Source: Solimonas thermocellulolyticum
Lineage (GTDB): Bacteria > Pseudomonadota > Gammaproteobacteria > Nevskiales > Nevskiaceae
DNA: 64,000 nucleotides
Direction: 5' to 3'
Assembly: GCF_040327995.1 (NCBI RefSeq)
Contig: NZ_JBEPIJ010000010.1
Span: forward strand, 1-64,000
In this document: in pieces, positions 53,333 through 60,434 of the stretch
How the letters are laid out: every line of letters begins with the position of its first letter
How positions within the stretch are numbered: position 1 is the first letter of the stretch
Position numbers and translations under genes: made by a program
The notes under the pieces: generated by a model
Database searches by the model: none
The model's input: only the letters and a program-made list of their open reading frames with translations
What the model was told of the DNA's origin: nothing

Positions 53333-53897
53333 GCTGCCGCACGTGATCGCCATCGGCGCGTCCGCGGGCGGCGTCACCGCGCTGCGCCGGCTGCTCGGCG
53401 CGCTGCGGCCGCCTTTTGCGGCCGCGGTCGTCGTCGTCCTGCACATCCGCGAGTCGACGGTCGACGCGCTGGTCGGCGTGCTCGCGCGCGACTGCCGGCT
53501 ACCGGTGGTCGAAGCGCTGGCCGGCGAACGCATCGAGGCCGGCCGCGTCCATCTAGCACCCGGCAACTATCATCTGCTGATCGAGCGCGACGGCTGCTTC
53601 GCGCTTTCGGTCGATGACCGGGTGCATCATGCGCGCCCCTCGGTGGACGTGCTGTTCGCCAGCGCCGCCGACGCCTGTGGCGCGCGTCTCACCGGCGTCG
53701 TGCTCACCGGCAGCAACGACGACGGCGCGCAGGGCTTGGCGGCGATCCGCGCGCGTGGCGGGACCGCGCTGGTGCAAGCGCCTCACGAGGCCGAGGCGCC
53801 GCAGATGCCCGCGGCGGCGCTGCGCATCGCCGGTGCCGACGCGACACTGCCGCTCGACGACATCGCCCTTCGACTCAATCAGGCATTCCACGCATGA
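53325..53897 (+). CDS. Stand-alone CheB methylesterase domain
   Basis: A 190-residue protein containing only the CheB catalytic domain. Ser13 (IGASAGG), His40 (VLHIRES) and Asp133 (TGSNDDGAQG) form the triad. The N-terminal receiver domain that regulates chemotaxis CheB is absent. It overlaps the CheR gene and the REC-GGDEF gene at both ends, so all are translationally coupled. CheB/CheR pairs next to hybrid kinases form non-chemotaxis signalling modules. Confidence 0.92.
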   Translation: MAELPHVIAIGASAGGVTALRRLLGALRPPFAAAVVVVLHIRESTVDALVGVLARDCRLPVVEALAGERIEAGRVHLAPGNYHLLIERDGCFALSVDDRVHHARPSVDVLFASAADACGARLTGVVLTGSNDDGAQGLAAIRARGGTALVQAPHEAEAPQMPAAALRIAGADATLPLDDIALRLNQAFHA

Positions 53898-54826
53898 CCC
53901 CGACCGATCCCGTCAGCCTTCCCAAGGTGCTCGTCGTCGACGATACGTCCGCCAACCGGGTCGCGATGCGGCGGCTGCTGGCGCGCATGGACTGCGAGCT
54001 GATCGAGGCCAGTTCCGGCAACGAAGCGCTGTCGGCCTGTCTGGATCATGACTTCGCGCTGATCCTGCTCGACGTGCAGATGCCGGAGATGGACGGCTTC
54101 GAGGTCGCGACGCTGCTGCAGGACGATGAGCGCACCCAGGCCACGCCGGTGATCTTCGTCACCGCCGCGTACAAGGACGATCTGCACCGCATGCACGGCT
54201 ATACCGTCGGCGCGGTCGACTACATCGCCAAGCCGATCGACGAATTCATCCTGCTGTCCAAGGTCAAGGTGTTCCTCGAACTGTTCCGCGTGCGTCAGGC
54301 GCTCGCCATCGCCGAAGCCAAGGCCCGGCATCTGGCGATGCACGACACGCTCACCGGCCTGCCCAACCGCCTGCTGTTCACCGACCGCCTCGACAGCGCG
54401 CTGCAGCGCGCGCAGCGCACCGGAAAGTCGATGGCACTGATCTATCTCGACGTCGACCGCTTCAAGCCAGTCAACGACCGCTACGGACATGCCGCCGGCG
54501 ACGCGCTGCTGCGGGCGATCGCCGAGCGCCTGCGCGCAGAGATGCGCGCGGTCGACACCGTCGCCCGACTCGGCGGCGACGAGTTCGGCATCGTCGTCGA
54601 AAGCGTCACCTCGAACGAGGAGTTCGATGCGCTGTGTCAGCGCATCGCGCGGCAGCTCGAGCGCCCGTTCGCGCTCGACCTCCCCGGCCACGAGGCGCCG
54701 GTCGAGGTCCACGTCGGCGCCAGTCTGGGTGTGGCGCGCTATCCGCAGGATGCTGCGAGCATGAACGACTTGTTACGTCAGGCAGACGCGCGCATGTACG
54801 CGCGCAAGGGGCCGCGGGCGCGCTGA
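53894..54826 (+). CDS. Response regulator diguanylate cyclase (REC-GGDEF)
   Basis: A 310-residue response regulator. The receiver domain (KVLVVDDTSANR) has phosphoacceptor Asp60 (LLLDVQMPEMDG), and the GGDEF domain has an intact GGDEF at 227-231 (RLGGDEFGIV) and an RAVD inhibitory site at 218-221. It should make c-di-GMP when phosphorylated by the upstream kinase, with product inhibition. The start overlaps the CheB gene by 4 bp. The FimX-like c-di-GMP receptor lies about 20 kb away in the same window. Confidence 0.94.
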   Translation: MTPTDPVSLPKVLVVDDTSANRVAMRRLLARMDCELIEASSGNEALSACLDHDFALILLDVQMPEMDGFEVATLLQDDERTQATPVIFVTAAYKDDLHRMHGYTVGAVDYIAKPIDEFILLSKVKVFLELFRVRQALAIAEAKARHLAMHDTLTGLPNRLLFTDRLDSALQRAQRTGKSMALIYLDVDRFKPVNDRYGHAAGDALLRAIAERLRAEMRAVDTVARLGGDEFGIVVESVTSNEEFDALCQRIARQLERPFALDLPGHEAPVEVHVGASLGVARYPQDAASMNDLLRQADARMYARKGPRAR

Positions 54827-54907
54827 ATGGATTCACAAGCGTTGTCCAGGCCTTCCGCGGCGAAACGGTGCGCCACCTAGAACGCCCTGCCCGGCGTTTA
54901 CCCAACT

Positions 54908-54930
54908 CGTCGTGACGTCCAGTCACGACG
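54908..54930. terminator. Perfect palindromic hairpin between convergent genes
   Basis: CGTCGTGAC (54908-54916) and GTCACGACG (54922-54930) form a perfect 9-bp stem with a 5-nt loop. There is no T-run, but the site lies between the convergent REC-GGDEF and ybaB genes and could act as a bidirectional terminator. The rest of the 167-bp gap shows nothing recognisable. Confidence 0.45.
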
Positions 54931-54993
54931 CGCCGATGCAAACGCTCCTTGGCCAGGCGTTCGCGGCCTCGGCGAATGTCCACTGGACTTTCG

Positions 54994-55317
54994 CTAGCCC
55001 AAGCCCGCGAACCCGGGAGGCAACTGCATCCCCGCCGTGACGGCGCCGAGCTTGGCCTTGGTCGCTTCCTCGACCTTTTGCGCCGCATCGTTGATCGCCG
55101 CGGCGATCAGGTCCTCGACGAACTCCTTGTCTTCCTTGAGCGCGTCGGGGTTGATCTCGACCTTGCGGCACTGGTATCTGCCGGTGAGCGTGAGCTTGAC
55201 CATGCCGGCGCCGGCCTCGCCCGTGACCTCCATGCGCGCGATCTCCTCTTGCACGCGCCGCATGTTGTCCTGCATCTGCTGGGCCTGCCGCATGATCTGG
55301 CCGAGTGCACCTTTCAT
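54994..55317 (-). CDS. ybaB: YbaB/EbfC nucleoid-associated protein
   Basis: A 107-residue YbaB/EbfC protein. The N-terminal helix (MRQAQQMQDNMRRVQEEIA) and the core (VTGEAGAGMVKLTLTGRYQC, VEINPDAL, FVEDLIAAAINDAAQKVEE) are typical. It binds DNA as a dimer with a tweezer-like shape. It lies 28 bp downstream of dnaX, the usual dnaX-ybaB order. ATG 55317 gives the standard length; the open frame upstream lies inside dnaX. Confidence 0.95.
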   Translation of the reverse strand: MKGALGQIMRQAQQMQDNMRRVQEEIARMEVTGEAGAGMVKLTLTGRYQCRKVEINPDALKEDKEFVEDLIAAAINDAAQKVEEATKAKLGAVTAGMQLPPGFAGLG

Positions 55318-55345
55318 GGCCGTTCTCCGAAGGTCTTGAAGTCGA

Positions 55346-56914
55346 TCAACTGTCGAGCACGCGCACCGATCCGGGCCGGATGCGGGCGCCGAACTGTTCC
55401 TGGAAGGCGCGCACGACGGGGTCTGCCTGCATCGTCGTCTCGGCGGCGCGCTGACGCTCGATCTCGCGCTGTTGCGCGAGCTGCGCCGGCGTCGGTAGCG
55501 TCTCATCCGTGGCCTGTTCGATCTCGACGCGCAGCGCGCGGCCGGCCTGCTGCGACAGCGCCGCCTCGAGCGCCGCGCGGCGTTCCTCGACCAGCAGATG
55601 ACGCAGTTTGACATCGAGGCGCAGGCGCACGAGATTGCCCTCTTGCCCGATGAAGGCGCAATGCCGTGCGAGTTGGCGCGCGAAGCCATCGAGCGGGAGC
55701 GCGGCAACGCGTGCTTCCCAGGGCAGATCGGCCGCGGCGGAGTGCGCCGCCGAGCCGGCCGCGTCGGCGCCCGTCGCGGCAGCCTGTGCCGACCCGCGCC
55801 CGAGCGACGGCGTCGGCACCCCCGCTTCGCCGTCGATCGGCTGGAACGCGAGCATGCGCAGCACACTCATCTCGAAGCCGATGCGCGGCGCCGGCGCCCA
55901 CGGCAGGTCGCGGCGGCCGTTGACGGCGATCTGGTAGAGCAACTGCACGTGTTCCGGGGTGAACTGCGGCACCAGCGCCAGCAGCGCCTCGTCGTCGTCC
56001 TCGCTGCGCGCGCCCGGCAGCATCTGCAGCACGGCGATGCGCTGCAGCGCCGTCGCCAGATCACTGAGCAGCGCGGCGTAGTCCGGCGCCTGGGCGTCGA
56101 GCGCCTGCAGACCCTCGCGCAGCGCCTCGGCATTGCCCGCCGAAAGCGCGCGCAGCAGCTCGTACAGACGGTCCCGACCGCTGGTGCCGAGCATCTCCTC
56201 GACGCCGCTGTGCGCAAGCGGCTGGCCGCCGGAGAAGGCGATCGCCTGGTCGAGCAGCGACAGACCGTCGCGCATCGAGCCATCGGCCGCGCGCGCGATC
56301 TCGGCGACGGCGCCCGGCTCGAATGGGACATTCTCGGCGTCGAGCACCTTGCCGAGCTGCTCGCGGATCACCGCGACCGGCAGGCGTTTGAGATTGAACT
56401 GCAGGCAGCGCGACAACACCGTCACCGGTAGCTTCTGCGGGTCGGTGGTGGCGAGGATGAACTTGACGTGCGGTGGCGGTTCTTCGAGGGTCTTGAGCAG
56501 CGCGTTGAACGCGCTCTTCGACAGCATGTGCACTTCGTCGATCAGATAGACCTTGTAGCGCCCGCGCGCCGGGGCGTACTGCGCGTTGTCGATGAGCTGG
56601 CGCACGTCGTCGACGCTGGTGTTGCTGGCGGCGTCGATTTCGAGCAGATCGACGAAGCGGCCCTGATCGACTTCGACACAGGCCGAGCAGCGACCGCAGG
56701 GATTGGCGCTGACCCCGATCTCGCAGTTCAGGCACTTGGCGACGATGCGCGCCAGCGTGGTCTTGCCGACGCCACGGGTGCCGGTGAGCAGGATCGCCGG
56801 ATGCAGCTTGTCGCCGGCGAGCGCGTGCGCCAGCGCCTTGACGACGTGATCCTGGCCGACCACGTCCTCGAAGCGGCGCGGGCGGTACTTGCGGGCGAGG
56901 GCGAGGTAGCTCAT
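55346..56914 (-). CDS. dnaX: DNA polymerase III subunit gamma/tau
   Basis: A 522-residue clamp loader ATPase. RKYRPRRFEDVVGQ starts the protein, Walker A is GTRGVGKT (45-52), Cys64, Cys73, Cys76 and Cys79 bind zinc, Walker B is VYLIDEVHML, and the arginine-finger region is LSRCLQFNLKRL. The C-terminal tau-type extension is short and Ala-rich with a final alpha-binding-like region. I see no A-rich slippery run that would make a separate gamma form. The minus-strand order is tsaB, ffs, dnaX, ybaB. Confidence 0.97.
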   Translation of the reverse strand: MSYLALARKYRPRRFEDVVGQDHVVKALAHALAGDKLHPAILLTGTRGVGKTTLARIVAKCLNCEIGVSANPCGRCSACVEVDQGRFVDLLEIDAASNTSVDDVRQLIDNAQYAPARGRYKVYLIDEVHMLSKSAFNALLKTLEEPPPHVKFILATTDPQKLPVTVLSRCLQFNLKRLPVAVIREQLGKVLDAENVPFEPGAVAEIARAADGSMRDGLSLLDQAIAFSGGQPLAHSGVEEMLGTSGRDRLYELLRALSAGNAEALREGLQALDAQAPDYAALLSDLATALQRIAVLQMLPGARSEDDDEALLALVPQFTPEHVQLLYQIAVNGRRDLPWAPAPRIGFEMSVLRMLAFQPIDGEAGVPTPSLGRGSAQAAATGADAAGSAAHSAAADLPWEARVAALPLDGFARQLARHCAFIGQEGNLVRLRLDVKLRHLLVEERRAALEAALSQQAGRALRVEIEQATDETLPTPAQLAQQREIERQRAAETTMQADPVVRAFQEQFGARIRPGSVRVLDS

Positions 56915-56918
56915 CGCG

Positions 56919-57003
56919 TCAGTTTCCAGTTTCCGGTCGGGGGTTTCCAGTCACGGCGCGTCCTCGCCTCTACTGCAAACTGGAAACTTCCAACCGGAAA
57001 CCG
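56919..57003. repeat. Inverted and direct repeats built on ACTGGAAAC / CCGGAAAC
   Basis: Between dnaX and the 4.5S RNA gene, the plus strand reads AGTTTCCAGTTTCCGG (from 56920) and GGTTTCCAG (56942-56950), then in the opposite sense AAACTGGAAACTTCC and AACCGGAAACC (56977-57002). The two arms can pair over AGTTTCCAGTTT/AAACTGGAAACT and over GTTTCCGG/CCGGAAAC. The sequence is AT-richer than its surroundings and not coding. It resembles a small REP-like or mobile palindromic unit. Confidence 0.65.
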
Positions 57004-57012
57004 CCATTGGGT

Positions 57013-57123
<111 letters not shown>

Positions 57124-57200
57124 GTCGAAGCTTGCGCACCGCGGACAGCGTGCGCGAGGGAGCGCGAGTGTGCCTGAATCGGCCGCGCTTCTCCAGCGAT

Positions 57201-57219
57201 GCGCCGCTACGAGCGGCGC
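57201..57219 (-). terminator. Hairpin overlapping the tsaB stop codon
   Basis: GCGCCGCT (57201-57208) and AGCGGCGC (57212-57219) form a perfect 8-bp stem with a 3-nt loop that includes the tsaB stop. No T-run follows on the minus strand. It may stabilise the tsaB mRNA end or weakly terminate ahead of the 4.5S RNA gene. Confidence 0.35.
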
Positions 57220-57905
57220 GCGCGCTGCTCTTCGAGCGTCAGCGCGACCTTGTTGCGCAGATAGGCCGGCGCCAGCGCATCGGCGCCTATCCCCCGCCCC
57301 GCGCGCAAACACGCCAGGCCGATCGCCAGCGCATCGTCGGCGCGCGGCAGCGCCGCGGCATCGACCGCCGATGGCTGCACGCCGGTCGCTGCGCGCAGCG
57401 CGTCGGCATAGCGGCCCCAACCGCTGCCGACGGCGATCCACTCGCCCGCCTCGAGCGCCGGTGCCGCCTGCGGCGCGCACACGGTTTCGGCGCGCAGCGT
57501 CTGCGGCAGGCCGTCAGCGTCGGCGGCGAAGACGCCGAGGTAGACCTCGTCCAAGCGCGCATCGATGGCCGCGAGCACGCGCGCGGCGCCACTGCGCAGC
57601 GGCGGCAAGGCCAGCGTCGCTAGCGAGGATACCGGCGCCACCGGCCGCTCGTGCGCCAGCGCCAGCCCTTTGACGTAACCGACGCCGATGCGCACGCCGG
57701 CGAAGCTGCCGGGGCCTATGCCGCAGACATAGCCGTCGAGCTGGGTGATCGACAGGCCGGCCTGCGCCAAGAGCGCGTACACCATGGGCATCAGCCGCTC
57801 GGTGTGCGAGCGGCCGGCGACGACGTGGTCCGCGAGGATCTGCCCGTCCACGTGCAGGGCCACCGAGCAGGCCTCGGTCGCGGTGTCGATGGCCAGCAGC
57901 TTCAT
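57207..57905 (-). CDS. tsaB: tRNA threonylcarbamoyladenosine biosynthesis protein TsaB
   Basis: A 232-residue ASKHA-fold protein needed, with TsaD and TsaE, for t6A37 in tRNA. MKLLAIDTATEACSVAL starts the protein, and GRSHTERLMP and CGIGPGSFAGVRIGVGYVKGLAL follow. The C-terminal half is degenerate relative to TsaD, as expected. AGGAGG precedes ATG 57905; the ATG overlaps the helicase stop (ATGA). It is the last gene of a minus-strand run from PBP1B. Confidence 0.94.
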   Translation of the reverse strand: MKLLAIDTATEACSVALHVDGQILADHVVAGRSHTERLMPMVYALLAQAGLSITQLDGYVCGIGPGSFAGVRIGVGYVKGLALAHERPVAPVSSLATLALPPLRSGAARVLAAIDARLDEVYLGVFAADADGLPQTLRAETVCAPQAAPALEAGEWIAVGSGWGRYADALRAATGVQPSAVDAAALPRADDALAIGLACLRAGRGIGADALAPAYLRNKVALTLEEQRARRS

Positions 57906-59845
57906 GACCGGATCCTCCTGAGTTGGCGCATCCACGCCATTGCATCCTTAAGCTCGCGCAGCACCGGCATCTTCGGCAGCGCGGCGAGCACCTCGCGGCC
58001 ATAGCGCTTCTGCGTCAGTCGCGGGTCGCACAGCATCAGCAGGCCGCGATCGGCGTCGTCGCGGATCAGACGGCCGACGCCCTGGCGCAGCATGACGATG
58101 GCTTGCGGCAATTGCAGCTCCAAGAACGGATTTCCGCCGGCTTCACGGATCGCGTCGATCCGGGCGTCGAGCACCGGATCGCCGGGTGCTGCAAAGGGCA
58201 GACGGTCGATGATCACCAGGCGCAGCGCCTGGCCGCGCACGTCGACGCCTTCCCAGAAACTGCTGGTGCCGACGAGCACGGCGTTGCCGTCGGCGGTGAA
58301 GTCGTCGAGCAGCGCCGAGCGCGTGCCCTCGCCCTGCACCAGCACGCGCAGCGCCAGCTTCGCCCGCAACTGCTGGGCGATCACGCGCAGCGCGCGGTGG
58401 CTGGTGCACAGCACGAAAGCACCGCCGCCGCCGGCCTCGATCACCGGCACCGCGGCGTCAGCGACCGCCTCGGCATAGCCGGGCTGGTTGGGATCCGGCA
58501 TCCCGCGGGGCAGATACAACCGCGCCTGCCGTGCGTAGTCGAAAGGGCTGTCGAGGCATGCGGTGCGGGCATCCTCGATCCCCAGTGTGCGCAAGAAGTG
58601 CGAAAAGTCACCGCCGGCGGCGAGCGTCGCCGAGGTCAGCACCCAAGCGCCGGGATAGGTCTCGCGCATGCGGCGGAACCCCGCGGCGAGCGCGATCGGC
58701 GTCGCGTGGAAGCTGCCGCCCTGCTGCTCGGATTCGACCCAGCGCACCTCGGCCGCGCCATCCACCTCGGCCGGCGCCGCGAGGATGTGCCGCCAGCGTT
58801 CGCGCAGGTCGTGCGCGCGTTCGAGCACCGCGGCGATCTCGGCATTGCGCTCCTCCAGCGGCGACAACTGCGCATGCAGGGCATCGAGTGACTCCGAGAG
58901 CCGTTCGAGCGGCCGATCGGTGCGCCGATCGTCGCGAAAACGCGCGAGCGGTCGACGGCCGCCGCCGCCGGACGCAAAACAGGCCTCGAGCGCGCTCACG
59001 TCGGCGGTCAGGCGCTGCGCGGCCGCGACCAACTCGGGCAGGTCGCCGCAGTTCTGCGCCTCGATCTCGGCATCGCGCGCCAGCTCTAGGATCTGCCGCG
59101 TCGACACGCGCCGGCCGAAGAACCGCGCCGCCAGCTCCGGCAACTGGTGTGCCTCGTCGAGGATCACCGCGTCGGCACCGGCGAGGATCTGGCCGAAGCC
59201 CTGATCCTTGAGCGTGAAGTCCGACAGCAGCAGGTGGTGATTGACCACGACCAGGTTGGCCGCTTGCGCGCGCCGCCGCGCGATCGCGACGAAGCAGTCG
59301 TCGAAGTCCTCGCAGCGGCTGCCCAGACAATTGTCGGCGGTCGAGGTGATCTGCCGCGTCAGCGGCTGGTCCTCGGTAAATTCGCCGAGCTCGGACAACT
59401 CGCCGTGCTCGGTCCGCCGCGCCCAGTCCTCGACCTCGCGCAAGCGCTCGGCATGCTCGGACTGCGCCAGCAGGCTGCGCGCGCGCTTCATGCGGTGCAG
59501 GCACAGATAGTTGCCGCGGCCCTTGAGCAGCGCGACGCGCACCGAGGGCGCGAGCACCTCGCGCACCCGTGGCAGATCGCGATGGAAGAGCTGATCCTGC
59601 AAGGTGCGCGTGCCGGTCGATATCACCGTGCGCAGGCCGGACAGCAGGGCCGGCACCAGGTAGGCATAGGTCTTGCCGGTACCGGTACCGGCCTCGACGA
59701 CGAGCATCGCACGCTCGCGCAGCGCTGCCTCGACCAACTCCGCCATGCGCTGCTGTGCGGCCCGCGGCGCAAAATCCGGGAGGTGCCGCGCCAGCGGACC
59801 GTCCGCGCCAAGCGGCTCGCAACCGGCGTGACGGTTAACGGCCAC
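57902..59845 (-). CDS. DinG/YoaA-type ATP-dependent DNA helicase (XPD-like, Fe-S)
   Basis: A 647-residue superfamily 2 helicase. Walker A is EAGTGTGKTYAYL, the DEAH box is ILDEAHQLPE, and the later motifs include LTSATLA, GTSSFWEGVDVRG and QGVGRLIRD. Four Cys between motifs Ia and II (NYLC, DNC, SRC, DDC) should bind the [4Fe-4S] cluster typical of XPD/YoaA. The length is closer to YoaA than to DinG. GTG 59845 is chosen because it lies at the end of the TPR gene; it overlaps that gene by 11 bp. Confidence 0.92.
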   Translation of the reverse strand: MAVNRHAGCEPLGADGPLARHLPDFAPRAAQQRMAELVEAALRERAMLVVEAGTGTGKTYAYLVPALLSGLRTVISTGTRTLQDQLFHRDLPRVREVLAPSVRVALLKGRGNYLCLHRMKRARSLLAQSEHAERLREVEDWARRTEHGELSELGEFTEDQPLTRQITSTADNCLGSRCEDFDDCFVAIARRRAQAANLVVVNHHLLLSDFTLKDQGFGQILAGADAVILDEAHQLPELAARFFGRRVSTRQILELARDAEIEAQNCGDLPELVAAAQRLTADVSALEACFASGGGGRRPLARFRDDRRTDRPLERLSESLDALHAQLSPLEERNAEIAAVLERAHDLRERWRHILAAPAEVDGAAEVRWVESEQQGGSFHATPIALAAGFRRMRETYPGAWVLTSATLAAGGDFSHFLRTLGIEDARTACLDSPFDYARQARLYLPRGMPDPNQPGYAEAVADAAVPVIEAGGGGAFVLCTSHRALRVIAQQLRAKLALRVLVQGEGTRSALLDDFTADGNAVLVGTSSFWEGVDVRGQALRLVIIDRLPFAAPGDPVLDARIDAIREAGGNPFLELQLPQAIVMLRQGVGRLIRDDADRGLLMLCDPRLTQKRYGREVLAALPKMPVLRELKDAMAWMRQLRRIRS

Positions 59846-60389
59846 CGCCGTCCTGCAGCCACTGCTCCAGCTCACGCACGCGCTGCCGCGCGGCGCTCTC
59901 GCCGCTTGGGTCGCCAAGCGCCGCGCGCGCGTTGGCGATGGTGCGCCAGTTTTGCAGTTCGACCCAGGGGTTGCCGTGCGCCAGCGCATTGGACTTGGCC
60001 GCGACGCTGTCGGCCTGGGCGTAGTTGGCCTGCGCCAGATAGGCCTCGCCGAGCAGCGACCAAACGAAGGGATTGCGCGGCTCGATGCGCAGCGCGCGCT
60101 CTAGCGCGGACGCCGCCTGCTGCGGTGCGCCGGCATCGAGGGCCGTACGGGCCTGGCGCATCAGCGCGGTGACCGCGGCGCCGCTCAGGTCCTCCGCGCG
60201 CTGCGGCTGGCCCGGCGCGTCGCTGATGCCCGGCGGCGGCAACGGCCGTGCCGGTACCGACGGCGCTGGCGTCGCCACCGGCTGGCCGACGATGGTGGGT
60301 TCCTCCGGGGTCCACACTCGACGTTGGCCCTCGCTGCTCGCACACGCCGACAGACCCAGCACCATCCCGAGCACGACGATCCGCTTCAC
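59835..60389 (-). CDS. TPR-containing lipoprotein
   Basis: A 184-residue protein with a lipoprotein signal (MKRIVVLGMVLGLSAC; lipobox LSAC, Cys16), a Pro-rich linker, and two to three tetratricopeptide helices (ALMRQARTALDAGAPQQAAS, ALRIEPRNPFVWSLLGEAYL). Between PBP1B and a helicase it could be a partner of cell-wall synthesis; YbgF- or LpoB-like roles are possible, but the sequence does not show this. It starts 45 bp after the PBP1B gene. Confidence 0.85.
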   Translation of the reverse strand: MKRIVVLGMVLGLSACASSEGQRRVWTPEEPTIVGQPVATPAPSVPARPLPPPGISDAPGQPQRAEDLSGAAVTALMRQARTALDAGAPQQAASALERALRIEPRNPFVWSLLGEAYLAQANYAQADSVAAKSNALAHGNPWVELQNWRTIANARAALGDPSGESAARQRVRELEQWLQDGGGR

Positions 60390-60434
60390 GACACCCCTTG
60401 TCCTTGCGCTGCCCGTACGTGAGTTTAGTGTGCT

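Noticed and set aside
55346..56914. Programmed frameshift producing a separate gamma form of DnaX
   Set aside because: I saw no A-rich slippery heptamer followed by a hairpin in the second half of the gene.
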